A stretch of 8,106 nt of DNA, taken from Equadaptatus sp045642965 (lineage in GTDB: Bacteria; Synergistota; Synergistia; Synergistales; Synergistaceae). The stretch is taken from the NCBI GenBank assembly GCA_045642965.1, contig JAZUJX010000027.1, forward strand, positions 1-8,106, read 5' to 3'. Positions 6,661-8,106 of this stretch are shown piece by piece. The position numbers and the translations under genes were made by a program. Position 1 is the first letter of the stretch; the number at the start of each line of letters is the position of its first letter. Under the pieces are notes generated by a model. It saw only the letters and a list, made by a program, of their open reading frames with translations. It was not told where the DNA came from and made no database searches.

Positions 6661-8106
6661 TTATCCTCTCAGCACCTCTATAATTCCGCTTATTGAATTT
6701 ATTTTGCCAATAATTTCATAAAGCTGCTCTATATTTTTAACTTTTATTTCCGCAGTAACACGCATACGCATATTATTAACTACATTCGCATTAATCCCGG
6801 CAAGCGAAGCACCAAGATTGCTTATGTTCTGAACTATGTCGCCGACAAGATTTGCTCTGTCCACACCTTCTATACGAAGTCTGGCAATATACTGCTTGTT
6901 GCGCGGCATGCCCCAAGATACTGGAACAAGTTTGTCTTCGTCTTTTGCCGTAATATTCACACAGTCTTTTCTGTGTACCGTTATTCCGTGCAGCTGCGAC
7001 ACATAGCCTACGATCAAATCTCCCGGAACAGGGCGGCAGCATTGCGCAAGCGAAACAAAAACACCGTGGGCTCCGTCCACAATAATTTCAGAGTCAGATT
7101 CTTTCTGCGGGGTGCCGGATACAGGGATAGGAATTTCCTCTTTAGTTTTACTGGCATTGTTTTTTAGTCTTGAGAAAACTCCCTTAGATGTAACATTTCC
7201 GCTTCCTACAGCAACGTACAAATCTTCTAAATTCAGCATTCCCATATCGCGCACAACCTGATTGAGCTGGGCGGACAGTTTTTCAAGCGGTTCCGTATCT
7301 TCAGGATTTCTCCGCAGTGCTTCCTTTTCCAGCAGCTCTTTTCCGCGTTTGACTTTTTCTTCCCTTTCCTGTCTGTCAAACTGCCTGAACCACTGCTTTA
7401 TCTTTGTCCTGGTACGCGTGGATTTAGCAATTCTCAGCCAGTCTCTTGAAGGCTTCGCCGTAGGCGATGTCATAATACTTACGATATCTCCGTTTCGCAG
7501 AACATAGTCCATAGGAACTATTCTGCCGTTAACACGCGCACCGACACATTTGTGTCCTATTTCTGTATGAATGGAATAAGCAAAATCTATAGGCGTAGAT
7601 CCAATAGGTACGGAAACGACTTTGCCTTTGGGGGAAAACACAAATACCTGTGCAGAAAGAACATCTGTTTTAAGAGTATCAAGAAAGCTGCTGTCAGTCT
7701 CATCGCTGAGTTTTGCTTCTTCAAGCGTACGTCTTATCCAGGTCAGCTGCTCGTCCATTACGTCAGTTTTAATGCCGCCTTCTTTGTAATTCCAGTGAGC
7801 AGCTATACCGTATTCGGCATAATAGTGCATTTCCCAGGTTCTTATCTGTATTTCAATCGGCTCACCATCAGGACCGACAACGGCTGTATGAAGTGACTGG
7901 TACATATTGCGTTTAGGATTTGCGATATAATCGTCAAACTGTCCCGGTATTGGTTTCCACATCGTATGTACAATACCAAGAACCTGATAACATTCAGCAA
8001 CCGTCTGTACAATAACGCGCAGCGCAAGCAGATCATACAGTTGATCCATTGCTATATTTTTACGCTGCATTTTTTCGTATATGCTGTAAAAATGTTTTGG
8101 TCTGCC
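6661..8106 (-). CDS. relA: RelA/SpoT-family (p)ppGpp synthetase (5' end beyond the window)
   Basis: Makes, and in bifunctional members also degrades, the stringent-response alarmone (p)ppGpp. The 481 codons here remain open to the edge. The frame continues upstream of the internal Met at 8070 as GRPKHFYSIYEK, the synthetase ATP-binding stretch, so the N-terminal HD hydrolase region would lie outside. Visible in order (fragment numbering): synthetase end with YDLLALRVIV (24-33), QFDD (56-59), YQSLHT (69-74) and EIQIRT (85-90). Next come TGS at about 150-212 with SIHTEIGHKCVGARVNG, a helical linker with a charged segment at 230-280, a Cys-rich region with CC at 356-357 and HRKDC at 378-382, and a C-terminal ACT domain at about 405-481. 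The QFDD reading is unusual: bifunctional Rel has RXKD and monofunctional RelA has EXDD. Whether the product is bifunctional cannot be seen here. Confidence 0.95.
   Translation of the reverse strand, partial: GRPKHFYSIYEKMQRKNIAMDQLYDLLALRVIVQTVAECYQVLGIVHTMWKPIPGQFDDYIANPKRNMYQSLHTAVVGPDGEPIEIQIRTWEMHYYAEYGIAAHWNYKEGGIKTDVMDEQLTWIRRTLEEAKLSDETDSSFLDTLKTDVLSAQVFVFSPKGKVVSVPIGSTPIDFAYSIHTEIGHKCVGARVNGRIVPMDYVLRNGDIVSIMTSPTAKPSRDWLRIAKSTRTRTKIKQWFRQFDRQEREEKVKRGKELLEKEALRRNPEDTEPLEKLSAQLNQVVRDMGMLNLEDLYVAVGSGNVTSKGVFSRLKNNASKTKEEIPIPVSGTPQKESDSEIIVDGAHGVFVSLAQCCRPVPGDLIVGYVSQLHGITVHRKDCVNITAKDEDKLVPVSWGMPRNKQYIARLRIEGVDRANLVGDIVQNISNLGASLAGINANVVNNMRMRVTAEIKVKNIEQLYEIIGKINSISGIIEVLRG
6665..6670 (-). 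promoter_or_regulatory. Ribosome binding site of dtd
   Basis: GAGAGG on the minus strand within the last relA codons, five bases before the dtd ATG. It supports the dtd start at 6659. Confidence 0.7.

Noticed and set aside
7552..7896. 114-codon plus-strand open frame
   Set aside because: It is antisense to the conserved synthetase and TGS region of relA, with no ribosome site or recognisable motif.

Overview
The window holds nine genes, all on the minus strand and packed like one long operon. Two run off the window edges. In transcription order (high to low coordinates) they are: relA/spoT (3' part), dtd, a metallo-beta-lactamase-fold hydrolase, radC, mreB, mreC, mreD, mrdA (PBP2) and rodA (5' part). 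Except at the radC-mreB junction, neighbours are separated by 0-9 nt or overlap by 1-8 nt. No tRNA, rRNA, mobile element, CRISPR array, long repeat or convincing terminator was seen. No stretch without a gene exceeds about 100 bases.

Organism: by eye the base composition is near the mid-40s % GC. The gene set is that of a rod-forming, peptidoglycan-containing bacterium. A relA-dtd-MBL block followed by radC and mreBCD-mrdA-rodA is, from memory, reminiscent of Synergistota and of some Clostridia/Negativicutes. I favour an anaerobic diderm of the Synergistota type. This is weak inference from gene order alone, and nothing in the window proves it.

Layout: 8106-6661 is a bifunctional-type Rel/RelA fragment with the end of the synthetase, TGS, helical, Cys-rich and ACT regions. 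6659-5581 carries two small cytosolic enzymes, D-aminoacyl-tRNA deacylase and a glyoxalase-II-like MBL hydrolase. 5578-4916 is radC. 4915-4813 is the only real spacer. It carries a candidate extended -10 promoter and three alternating copies of a 7-nt element that could form mutually exclusive hairpins in the mreB leader. 4812-1 is the elongasome: MreB filament, MreC/MreD membrane adaptors, PBP2 transpeptidase and RodA glycosyltransferase, which together insert lateral-wall peptidoglycan.

This is a housekeeping region and I see no new multi-gene system. The two points most worth checking are residue changes in otherwise intact proteins. MreB carries Asn where the phosphate-2 Asp of the ATP site is expected, along with other Asp-to-Asn changes. 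Rel carries QFDD at the RXKD/EXDD position that distinguishes bifunctional from monofunctional synthetases. A third is the possible switchable leader in front of mreB.
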